The position numbers and the translations under genes are program-made. From positions 1 through 25,289 of the forward strand of contig CAXKVV010001708.1 of the NCBI GenBank assembly GCA_964058805.1: DNA of 25,289 nucleotides, read 5' to 3'. A model generated the notes under the pieces. The model made no database searches. It saw only the letters and a program-made list of their open reading frames with translations, and was not told the DNA's origin. The stretch is from Schoenoplectus triqueter (Eukaryota > Streptophyta > Magnoliopsida > Poales > Cyperaceae). Positions within the stretch are counted from its first letter, which is position 1. Every line of letters starts with the position of its first letter. Positions 1 through 8,272 of the stretch are shown one piece after another.

Positions 1-539
1 AGGATCTTGTACCTGTTTTTGTTAGCAATATTGAAACACAGATTCAACATCACCCTTATCCAAATTCATTCTTCTAAAATCTCTTCTATGATTCTAGCAG
101 CTCCTTTGAGAAATATTAATATCAGTGTCACAATTCAATATTGTTGGTACCTTCCCTACAGCCACTGATACACCAAAGTATTAGGCTAATAGTCAGGGGA
201 TTGACTAGTAACTCTAAGGCTAGAGCTTAACTTGGTTCAGGTAGTTCTTCGTTAGCTCCATTTTCTTTTTCTATATTTACTAATGCTGAGATTGTTGATT
301 TATTTCGCACTTCTAGAGTGCAATTAGGTTCTAATAATGCTCAACATGATGACATAATAAAGTGTATCAAAGCTATGCAGAGGGATAGTTTTTGCTCAGT
401 AATGACACAATTAATTGTTAGGTCAAAAGCTAATACATTTGAGATGGTTATAATTATTCCTATGTTATCAGCTCAGGATAATTTACACATTCAATGAATT
501 TTTTGAACTGAAATATTAAAGGGATGTCATCCCACCAAA
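1..539. other. Flanking AT-rich DNA, nothing recognised
   Basis: This is host DNA outside the LTR element. It is AT-rich, stops occur in all frames, and I recognise no gene, RNA or repeat family in it. It may be the degraded upstream part of the LINE remnant that follows, but I see no motif that shows this. Confidence 0.4.
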
Positions 540-559
540 AAAGATGTATTTTGCATAAT

Positions 560-1093
560 ATTGTTTAGGATAATAAAGTAAATATTATTGTTGTTCAAGA
601 AGCTAAACACTCATAATTTTTCAATAGAATGCTTAAAGTAATTTTTAGTAAATTTGATAATGAGTATAACTCTCCGTGGATTATTTAGTGGTTTAATAGT
701 TGGGTGTGATAGTTCAAAATTTATTATTGAATAATTAATTATTAGATTATTTTTCATTACTCTGATGATTATAAATTGAGTAATATGAAGTGGATTTTTA
801 CTACTATGTATGGTCCTATTAATGCTAGTTTAAAAAAAACAATTTTAGAAAAAAAATAATAAATATTCATATATGTAGCTATGAAGCATGGATTTTTTAT
901 GGTGATTTCAATGCCATTATATTTAGAAATGAAAATTTTCATATTAGAACTAGTGCTCGAGTTAATGCATTTTTAGATGATTTTAATTTGATTGAGTATG
1001 AGTTGGCTAATAGAAAGTATATTTAGTCTAATGAAAGATAATTTGCTTTACTTGATAGGCTCATCTATAGTATGCAGTGAGATATTTCGTTCC
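560..1093 (+). pseudogene. Degenerate L1-type LINE endonuclease fragment
   Basis: Translated fragments match the order of motifs in plant L1-type apurinic endonucleases. A strand ending in IIVVQEAKH (about 584-610) resembles the conserved QE-T/A-K catalytic segment. WIFTTMYGPIN (791-823) resembles the YGP segment. WIFYGDFNAII (from 889) is the GDFN motif, followed by a region ending in SNER and LLDRLIYS (to about 1072), the usual end of the domain. The first two pieces share one frame and the GDFN part lies in another, and several in-frame stops interrupt both, so the copy is long dead. The LTR element begins just after the LDR-like segment and therefore inserted into this LINE. The assignment rests on motif order only. 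Confidence 0.6.
1089..1093. repeat. Candidate target-site duplication (left copy)
   Basis: The five bases GTTCC abut the LTR terminus TGTGCGACCC. Ty3/gypsy integrases normally duplicate 5 bp. The partner copy should follow the outer end of the right LTR, which lies beyond the window, so this cannot be confirmed here. Confidence 0.35.
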
Positions 1094-1269
1094 TGTGCGA
1101 CCCTTTTTCGCGCGCCGCCGCACCGCCGCCGGGCGATGGGTTCTGCGGAAGAAGGACACGGAGATCCCTCCCGAGCGTGCATCTGCTGGGTGTCGGCCGA
1201 TTCTGCCGTTTAGAGATATTTGGATGCACATTCAGGGGGTTTTTAGTGATTGTGAGTTCTTGTAGATTC

Positions 1270-1291
1270 CGGTGGGCGCAAGCCCCCACCG
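1270..1291. other. GC-rich hairpin near the LTR end
   Basis: Arms CGGTGGG (1270-1276) and CCCACCG (1285-1291) pair perfectly around an 8-nt loop. It lies about 180 bp from the LTR terminus, in the part that would be U5. The right copy is at 23073-23094. Confidence 0.5.
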
Positions 1292-1409
1292 TTAATTACC
1301 CTGGGCTACGAACCTCGAGGCACCTCTGGATCTTTGAAAGAGAGAAGCAAATAGTATAGTTAAAAGATGGTCAAGTGGTCGTCTAAGTTTATAAAAGAGG
1401 TCTACGGAA

Positions 1410-2004
1410 GATGAACCTACAAACAGATCGGTTCAATCTATGGAAGACAAACCTACAAACAGATCGGTTTTGTCCTATGGAGGACGAACCTACAAACAGA
1501 TCGGTTCAGTCCATGCCACCTCGAGATGTAACCTTACCTACAGACCAGGTTAATCTCTTCATAGGGGGCTTGAGGTGAGTCTACATACAGATCGACTCGA
1601 CCTCCGTTGATCTAGAAGATAAACCTACAAACAGACCGGTTCAATCTTAACTAGTCAACAACCAATCACACAAAATACAACTCGAAGCGCTGAGCCGGTT
1701 GATCTTGAGGTTGGTGAATCAGGAGAAGGGTGGATATGGCCCACGTGTTTCTTCTCACCGATCTTCTAGACCATGAATTCGAAGCACTAAGCCGATTCAT
1801 AAACCTAGGAAACACAATTGCACACAATATTAAACCTGAAGCGCTGGGCCAGTTCAACATTGAGGCATGTGTTAGTGAAGGAACCTACCTACAGAACGGT
1901 TCACATTCACTGTTTTGTGGATGAATCTACCTACAGACCGATTCAATCTCACAATCTCGGGAAATGAGCCAGGAGACAAACTCATCGACGGACGAGTTCA
2001 GTCT
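1410..2004 (-). repeat. Inverted-repeat array with conserved 12-nt loop, plus a 16-nt-loop family
   Basis: Eight hairpins share a loop of the form TACNNACAGANC: 1410-1438, 1446-1474, 1482-1512, 1523-1557, 1572-1604, 1617-1647, 1875-1910 and 1917-1952. Inner arms differ but pair: GAACC/GGTTC, AAACC/GGTTT, GAGTC/GACTC, GAATC/GATTC, AACCT/AGGTT. Outer arms beyond a one-base bulge also pair and also differ: GGAC/GTCC, GAGGT/ACCTC, GAGAT/ATCTC, GTGAA/TTCAC. A second family has a 16-nt loop around GAAGCRCTRRGCC at 1671-1707, 1773-1800 and 1825-1862. A further hairpin with a different loop is at 1974-2004. The right LTR repeats the array, shifted by 21803. Confidence 0.85.
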
Positions 2005-2018
2005 TGCCAGCTCAAATG

Positions 2019-2632
2019 GTCATGAATTACTTGTTCATGACACCGAGTCATTAAGATGTCGCTTCGCTCGGACATCTTAATGTTCTTCTTCTTCAAAGTC
2101 GACATATCTCTCCATGCTGATGTCGTAACTTTGGTCATTCTTCAGCGAGCGTCGAGATGTTCTTGTCTCAACTAATCATTCTACGTGTTGCATTACTTGT
2201 GCAAAATTACTATGTTGCCCTACACCCCTTGTGTGAGCGTATTCAATCATGAGTTACTTGCTCATGGCAGCGAGTCATTAAGATGTCACCTATCTAGGAC
2301 ATCGTAATGTTCTTCTTCTTCAGAGTCGACATATATCTCCATGTTAGTATCGTAGCTCTGGTTATTCTTCATCAAGTGTCAAGATGTTCTTGTCTCGACA
2401 TGTTCCTTCATGTTGCTATCAAAGCCTTATTCATCTCGCGTCAAGATGTTCCTGTCTCGACGTATCTTGTTATTCTTCATCAAGTGTCAAGATGTTCTTG
2501 TCTCGACATATCTTCTCGTATTGCTATTAAAGCCTTAATCATCTCACGTCAAGATGTTCCTGTCTCAACGTACCTTCTTTATATTGCTATCGAAGCCTTA
2601 ATCATCCTATGTCAAGATTTTCTCGTCTTGAC
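2019..2632 (-). repeat. Second inverted-repeat array in the LTR
   Basis: Three families occur. GTCATGAA/TTCATGAC with loop TTACTTG (2019-2041) recurs as CATGAG/CTCATG with the same loop (2248-2266). A 12-bp stem CATTAAGATGTC (2049-2082, perfect) recurs at 2276-2309 with one mismatch. Six copies of an 8-nt-loop hairpin, mostly TGTTCYTG, have arms of the GTCAAGA/TCTCGAC type: 2151-2172, 2377-2400, 2439-2462, 2485-2508, 2546-2571 and 2611-2632. The block includes an imperfect tandem duplication of about 229 bp (2019-2172 against 2248-2400). The right LTR holds the same array at 23822-24435. Confidence 0.85.
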
Positions 2633-2699
2633 TAATGTATGCAAATATTCTCATGTGGCTCTACACTCCTTATGTGAGCATGTTTATTCATTTCTAAAA

Positions 2700-2753
2700 T
2701 GCACAAAGTCTATGATATAATATCTTCCATTATTATTTTTATTATGAAGATGC

Positions 2754-2812
<59 letters not shown>

Positions 2813-3960
2813 TTTATTCTATTTATCTATGTAGAAAATTATTTACAAAAATAATAGGAAAAGGGGTTAGCTATTTAACTAGAATTTCATTTATATTTTT
2901 GGGATTTTTATAATAGCTAAAATAATAAAATTTTATTTTATTATTTTTAAACTCTATTCACTTTGTAGAAAATCACTTACAAAAATAATAGAAAATAAAA
3001 TGGCTATGATTTTTATTTGTATTTTTAAAATGTTTATAATAGCCAAAGTAATAGAATTTTATTATTATATTCTATTATATTGAAATACTATTCATTATGT
3101 AAGAATCATTTACAAAATTAAAAGATGGTTAGCTATACTATTTTACTATTATTATTTTTATATATTTTTTATATTTTTAATATCTATAATAGCTAAAAAG
3201 AAATCATTACTAATATTCTATCCTATTTATTATACTATTCATTATATCTATTTTTATTATTTCTATTTATTATCTACAGAAAAGTATAAGATTTTTATTA
3301 TTAGTTAAAGATAGTCATAAGAGATGAAATTCATTATGTTTTTATTACAACTATTATTTTTATTACATTTTATTCATCAAAAGTATTTTTATTGTATATT
3401 TGTGTAGAAATAACAAAAGAAATACAATTCATATTATAAAACTATATTATCATTCTTTATTATAAAAGAAAATGTATTTTACTATTTATTACCATAGTAG
3501 TATATTTTGCATATTTTGTGCTATTTATTTTTATTATTATTTTTACAGAAAATATCAACATAATATCTATTATTATTCATATATCTTTTTTTTATTTATC
3601 AAAGAATATAGCTAATCTTATTGTTTATTATAGTATATTACTATCATCATTATTATTTCATGGAAAATCACTTGAAAAATCACTAAAATATATCTAGTTA
3701 TTATTTATGATTTTTATTTGTATTTTTGGAATTTTTATAGTATTTAAAATGGCAAGTCAAAGCTAGGTCAAATATACCAATATATGTAATGTATTTTGCT
3801 TTTAAATTGTTTTATCATGATTATATTTTTAAAACTAGAATATTATTGTATAGAAAAATGGTATGAAAAATAAGAAAATTTTAGAAACAAATTTGAGTTA
3901 ATTTGGAGTTTAGGAGCATTTTCAAATCATTTATTTACCATATATAATTAATGTTCTGTT
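2700..3960. other. AT-rich block of the LTR, no gene
   Basis: This is more than 1.2 kb of very A+T-rich sequence, with loosely repeated phrases such as TTTACAAAATAATAG and ATAATAGCTAAA about every 120 bp between 2830 and 3200. No coding frame is visible. The part up to 3498 is proved LTR; the rest continues in the same style. Confidence 0.7.
2758..2811. repeat. ATT trinucleotide microsatellite
   Basis: About 18 uninterrupted ATT units. The right LTR copy (about 24561-24601) is about 12 bp shorter and carries one C interruption. This is the largest difference between the two LTRs and probably reflects slippage after insertion. Confidence 0.95.
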
Positions 3961-6534
3961 ATTAATTGACTAATGGGCTTAATCTGGGCCTTCAGATTTG
4001 TATCAAGATCAGCGCCTATCTTTCATTTAACTTTATTCTTATTTGGGCCGCCAGATTAGATTAAGATTTGCACTGCGTGGATCGACGGCCCAGATCAATT
4101 CATGCTTTAATTTCCTAAATGTTCAATAGCCCAGATCCTTTGGATTTGTCCCAATATTCGTGCGTCTCTTTGAGATTCGTATAGAAAGCGTCCCCTTCTG
4201 TCTCTCTCCCCCGTGCTTTGAGATGCGCACTGGATAGGCGATCTTGGTGCTCCGGCGACCTGACCGGAGATCGGCTATTGCTTACGGCGTCGCCTTGGCA
4301 TGAGGAGCCAGTCTGTATCTTCAGATAATACATCGGTACGGTAGATCGTTGGCGTCACCATGATCAATAAACTGACTCGTACCGTTTTGGTACCGAATCC
4401 GTTTCCAATCGAATTAAGCCAATTCCGATCAACTTTCTAGCATTTCTTGATTTGTCTATGCAATTCCAAACCTCAATTAACATCATTGATGATTTACACA
4501 CTGTAATTACCTCTATTCTTTCTTGATTCACCAAAGATGCTGATTCATGGTTGATACCGATCGGCGATTCAATATTATATTCTGTATTTCCAGTCAATTG
4601 CCAAGAATTGCTTAATCTTATTGATATGAAACTCATCGCCTATGTAATGCATCTCAATTGAAGCATATAGCTTGATCAATTGGGGTGTTTTCGAGTGTTT
4701 TGCATTACTGGTTCTGAGTTCCAGCGATTGCTTCCAAAATTTCTATCAATTACTCGATTGAAAAGTTGAATTCTTGGAACAATTGCTTGGAAATACAATG
4801 ACTAAGAGGTCAGTGACCTTCGATTAGTCTATCTTCCTTGATTAGTGCTAGGAGATTGTATAATCTTCGACTAGCTCTTCTGGCAAATCAATTCGAGCTC
4901 TTGATCACTTGATTAATCAAGATAAAGGCAAGAAAACAAAACAAGAATGATCTATATAATGAGGCGACAGCTTAAAGAAAAGAATTCAATCAAGAAAGTT
5001 AGGAAATTCAATCGGATTGAAAAGGAAATTTATGAAAATGCAAGTAACAGTACTAAAGCTCTGAAATTACTCAAAATCAAGCACAATTACAACTCAAACT
5101 TCCTATGTACAATGAATACACTCACCTTTCCTTCTTCTCTGTAGCTCTGAGCTCTTAGATTGATTGTTAATAATGGAAAAGGGTGACTGTTTGCCAAGTT
5201 CTCAACACTTGTTGAGATCAATTGGCTTTCTAGCTTCTCACTTGCTCTCTAAGCTTCTCAGGGATCTTACAAATGCTCTAAGGGTCGTGTGTATGCCTCT
5301 GGTTCTTGGTTCCATTCACTGGCTAAGGGTTTATATAGAAATCCATTGGTTTGACCGATTTTGACCATCTCAATCCAATTGCACATGGTGTATTATACTC
5401 TTCACTCTAACTGCTTCCTTGTATGCCTTATGGTCCACTGAACCGAGTCTCCATTGCCTAGCTCATGTGCAACTGCCTAGAGGCAGTTATAAGTTCATTT
5501 TATTTGCTGATTTGCCACTATTCGGTTCCCATACTCTTGCAAGCCTCTCTAGCCCCTTCTAGATCCTTCCAGGCCTCATACCATGTCTATATAAGCTGCT
5601 AGCATGCTCCCTTAACTCCATTTTACAGAATTGATCTCCATTCACATCTTTTCTCCCATTACAAGCCATAATCAAGCTTCAATCTTTCATTCCAATTCCT
5701 TGCTTGTTTCTTCTGTCTCAAAGCTTCACCATCATCAACTCAGTGTCAGGCAACTCCCTGTGCTCTCATCTAGTCGATTTGCAAGCTCCATCACAGTGTT
5801 TGATCAACTCACTTCTAGGCCGAATTGTGAATTGGTACAACTCCTACATCCAGCATTCAACTCCTCTCAATTGTCACTCTAACACCACCGCCTGAGGTCC
5901 TAGAAGCTCTTCCAGCCATTAATTGCAAGTTCCAAGCTTCAATTGGCAAGTTCAAAGTTTTGACCCGAGGTGTTGCTTCTTGCCATTTCTCTCTTTATAT
6001 TGCATCATTCTGAAATCTAAATCCATACACCTTCTCTCCTTTGTACTAGATAGCCAGGGCTAAGAGCAATTGATCTGAAGTTGATCCCTTTGTGTGATCT
6101 CCATTGATGGCGCCATTGACAGCTTCAGCCATCGGGAAGAAGAAGAGAAGAAGAGAGAGGAAGGAGGGAGCGTCCACAAGCTCAGCTGCGTCCGGTGTTC
6201 ATGCGCCAAGGCAAAGGAGAAGAAGAGTGCAGAGAGAGAGTCCCCAGGCACCAGGTGCATACACTCTCTTTCCTTTTATTTAAATTTCAGTCAATAGATC
6301 TGTGTGGACTTGGTTTATTATCTTCTTATATGCCACAGACTCATGAACCTGACTAGTGGGCCCTACTTGTAAGTTCACTGAGTCTTGGTTTATAGATATC
6401 GTTAGTGACTGATTAGTGTATGATTAGGGTTAATTGATATGATATGGCATGTTATGATTGGCTCATTAGTTTAATCACCTTCCTTTTATCTCTGATTATT
6501 CACTAACTAATGCTGAGGTGGCCTTATGATATGG
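3961..6534 (-). other. Probable remainder of the LTR (U3 side), no gene
   Basis: I find no supported coding region here. Base composition is more balanced than in the preceding AT-rich block. The sequence contains TATA-like boxes on the element strand, a purine-rich stretch on the + strand (6137-6170), and short open frames with no recognisable protein. I assign it to the LTR because a plausible LTR terminus with an adjacent polypurine tract lies further right at 6761, but the second LTR copy needed to prove this is outside the window. Confidence 0.4.
5330..5337 (-). promoter_or_regulatory. Candidate TATA box of the element promoter
   Basis: On the minus strand this reads TATATAAA within TCTATATAAACCC, a good plant TATA box. 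If used, transcription would start near 5300 and run left through the whole inverted-repeat array to the LTR end. The corresponding box in the 5' LTR lies beyond the window. A second, weaker box that can be read on either strand is at 5588-5594. Confidence 0.35.
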
Positions 6535-6761
6535 TGTCATGTGGCACAGGGCTGGGTGAAGTGGCCTCCTCTGGCTGTGCCATGTGGCATGGGGTTGGGT
6601 GAAGTGGCCCTGTGATGTAGTGCCATGTGGCACTAGGGTGGTGAGGTGGCCCTGTGGCTGTCTGCCACGTGGCACCAAGGTGGGGCCCACCTGTCAGTGA
6701 CTCATACCAGGGTGGGGCCCACTTGCTGACATGGCCCAATGAGAGGCTGCCACGTGGCACA
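6535..6761. repeat. 42-43 bp degenerate tandem repeat with G-box-like palindromes
   Basis: The palindrome TGCCAYGTGGCA recurs at 6578-6589, 6621-6632, 6663-6674 and 6748-6759, with a half-conserved copy at 6536-6546. Spacings are 42, 43, 42 and 85 bp, so one unit near 6706 has lost the motif. The later units contain CACGTG, the core of plant G-boxes. Between the palindromes the phrase GGGTGAAGTGGCC or GGTGAGGTGGCC repeats. Confidence 0.75.
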
Positions 6762-6773
6762 CCCTCTCTCCTC
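6762..6773 (-). promoter_or_regulatory. Candidate polypurine tract next to the 3' LTR
   Basis: On the minus strand GAGGAGAGAGGG is immediately followed by TGTGCCACG. If this is the LTR start, the LTR ends share the inverted repeat TGTGC/GCACA and the LTR spans 1094-6761. Similar GTGGGTCCCAC phrases occur on both sides of this point, which weakens the case. A longer purine run (8123-8146, minus strand) is a rival but does not directly abut a TG. Confidence 0.35.
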
Positions 6774-7189
6774 GTTTATTTTATTCTTTCTGTGTTTATT
6801 GCACCCAGTTTGTACCCAGAGTTGTTATTATCTCCAATTTGTACCCAGAGTTGCTCTGATCAAATCTCAGCCTTTGATTAATCCATTTATTCTGCTTCTA
6901 TCTTCTCTGAATTTATTTTAATAGCTCCACTTATCCAAAAATCATGAAAATTTCACCAAAAATCCCTAAAATCATGATGATCATCCCTGTAATTTTTAAT
7001 TCCATTTTTGCCCTTGCCTCTCTGAATTAAAAATTCTTTTATCCATAGAACCCTAATATTCCTTATGAATTAATCCCTGATCTCAATTGTAGCTCAATGT
7101 CTCTGCCAATTATCTCTCTCTTGCAGAAACCACCCTAACTAAATACCAATTAGACTTATATTGATATTCATTAGGGCTTGATTTGATCA
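6774..7189. other. Noncoding spacer
   Basis: AT-rich sequence with no coding frame and no recognised motif. It lies between the candidate polypurine tract and the tandem duplications upstream of the antisense gene. Confidence 0.4.
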
Positions 7190-7440
7190 AATGCTGACTA
7201 CTTATCAGCAATTAATACAAATCTAGATTTGATCAGGTGGTTGCTCCCAGCTTTGGCACCTGATCAGTCTTGTGAAATTGACTTTCAATCCCTTAACATG
7301 AGGGTGACTTGGTCAAAGAACTGACTACTTATCAGTAATTGACACAAATTAAAGCATGGTTAGGTGGTTGCTCGCAGCTTTGGCACCAGGTCAGCCTTGA
7401 AAGCAAAATCACATTTGGAATTTCTTATAACTAGTTGCAT
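7190..7440. repeat. 126-bp tandem duplication
   Basis: Two imperfect copies begin near 7190 and 7316. Shared blocks are CTGACTACTTATCAG (7194 and 7321) and GGTGGTTGCT with AGCTTTGGCACC (7237 and 7363). Copy one has a 9-bp hairpin GATCAGGTG/CACCTGATC around the GGTTGCT block, and a 6-bp hairpin TGCTGA/TCAGCA at 7192-7210 that becomes AACTGA/TCAGTA in copy two. Confidence 0.75.
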
Positions 7441-7771
7441 CAAAATGCTAGCTTGGCATTGACATCATTTCATGTAGCATAGGGATTTCACTGCTTCAGC
7501 TCCTTTCTAGGGTTAGCTCCAAAGGCAGATTTTTAAGGTTCAATTCTGACTCCTTCAATAGGTCACTGAGGTGTGGGGTCCACCTGTCAGTGAAAATGGT
7601 CACATGGTGACTCATCAGATAGGCTATGCTATTAGATTCATCTACAAGGGACTGCCAGGTGGGTCCCACTTGTCAGAGAAAATGTAATCAAATGGCTGAC
7701 CCATCAGGAGATTTTCTCTCTCCTAAATCTCCCGAGGGTCAGCTACCTCGAATGAGTAGGAGGTGGTGGGG

Positions 7772-7779
7772 TATTTATA
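7772..7779 (+). promoter_or_regulatory. TATA-like box, upstream copy
   Basis: TATTTATA after GTGGGG in the first unit of the 246-bp duplication, on the strand of the antisense PMD gene. It lies about 590 bp before the best exon boundary at 8358. Confidence 0.35.
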
Positions 7780-8017
7780 TCCTCGTCATTCACCCTATTA
7801 TTTCATTGTGGGATTAATGCTTAACCCCTGTTCCGGGTTGGTTAGCTTTCTTAGCAAAATAGGCTAGGTCCATGTCATTGGAGCTGCTCATAAGGGACTG
7901 CCATGTGGGTCCCACTTGTCAGAAAAGATATAATCACATGGTGACACCCAAGAGGTCTCCTCTCTCCCTCGATCTTCTTGGCTGTCACTCATGCTGAGTG
8001 GATAGAGAATAGTGGGG

Positions 8018-8025
8018 TATTTATA
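8018..8025 (+). promoter_or_regulatory. TATA-like box, proximal copy
   Basis: TATTTATA in the second unit of the 246-bp duplication. It is the closest good TATA element to the PMD gene. Transcription starting about 30 bp downstream (near 8055) would include a donor-like AAGG|GTAAAC at 8215 and the acceptor-like TTCTAG at 8352-8357. Confidence 0.4.
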
Positions 8026-8272
8026 CTCTTCACTTTGCGCTCAGCATTCCGTTGTGGGACTAATGGATTTGTTCCGGGGTTAGGCAGCGACCTCTCCTGA
8101 TCAGTGGGCCACCTTTCCACTGCTCTCTCTCTTTCCCCCCTTTCTTATGATTTATCATTAATCATCAATTTATTTTCATTTATTCATCTACTCATCCTTG
8201 AAATTTTTTCAAGGGTAAACAAAGAGCCACCCACCAAAGCGGGTCCCGAAGATTTTTAGGAAATTAAGGGGG

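Larger units (their letters stand above)
1094..3498 (-). repeat. 3' LTR (left copy), part verified by comparison
   Basis: This stretch matches 22897-25289 almost base for base, with offset 21803 before the ATT microsatellite and 21791 after it. Only two substitutions were seen (1160 G versus 22963 A; 3307 A versus 25098 G), plus a shorter, C-interrupted microsatellite on the right. The outer terminus is TGTGCGACCC. The LTR continues rightwards past 3498, but the window ends before its partner can be compared. From the outer end inward it contains a GC-rich segment (1100-1300), an array of inverted repeats (1410-2632), an ATT microsatellite and a long AT-rich block. Confidence 0.95.
7621..8105 (+). 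repeat. 246-bp tandem duplication upstream of the antisense gene
   Basis: The copies start near 7621 and 7861. Matching blocks are AAGGGACTGCCA (7646, 7892), GTGGGTCCCACTTGTCAG, GTGGGGTATTTATA (about 7766, 8012) and TTGTGGGA-TAATG (about 7805, 8053). Each copy contains one TATA-like box, so the duplication doubles a putative promoter. A further related GGGTCCACCTGTCAGTG block lies at about 7576. Confidence 0.8.

Noticed and set aside
1410..1650. CRISPR-like array of about 22-bp repeats
   Set aside because: Spacing is irregular, repeats diverge in their arms, and the sequence is part of a plant LTR. The hairpin explanation fits better.
2307..2720. Open frame of 137 codons on + in the LTR, present again at 24110-24523
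   Set aside because: It lies over the tandem hairpin repeats, which lack stops in one frame by periodicity. The encoded repeats show no protein character, and the frame is conserved only because the LTRs are nearly identical.
4115..4333. Minus-strand open frame of 72 codons
   Set aside because: No recognisable domain; it is short and lies in the probable LTR. Not supported as a gene.
8063..8078. Mini-exon starting with ATG at 8063 and ending at a GT at 8079, in the right phase for the PMD gene
   Set aside because: The matching position of the upstream tandem unit does not preserve it, and the donor is weak. The start of the gene is left open instead.
8123..8146. 24-nt purine run (minus strand) as the polypurine tract of the 3' LTR
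   Set aside because: It is separated from the nearest TG by a few bases and gives no terminal inverted repeat with TGTGCGACC. The site at 6762-6773 is preferred, though not proved.
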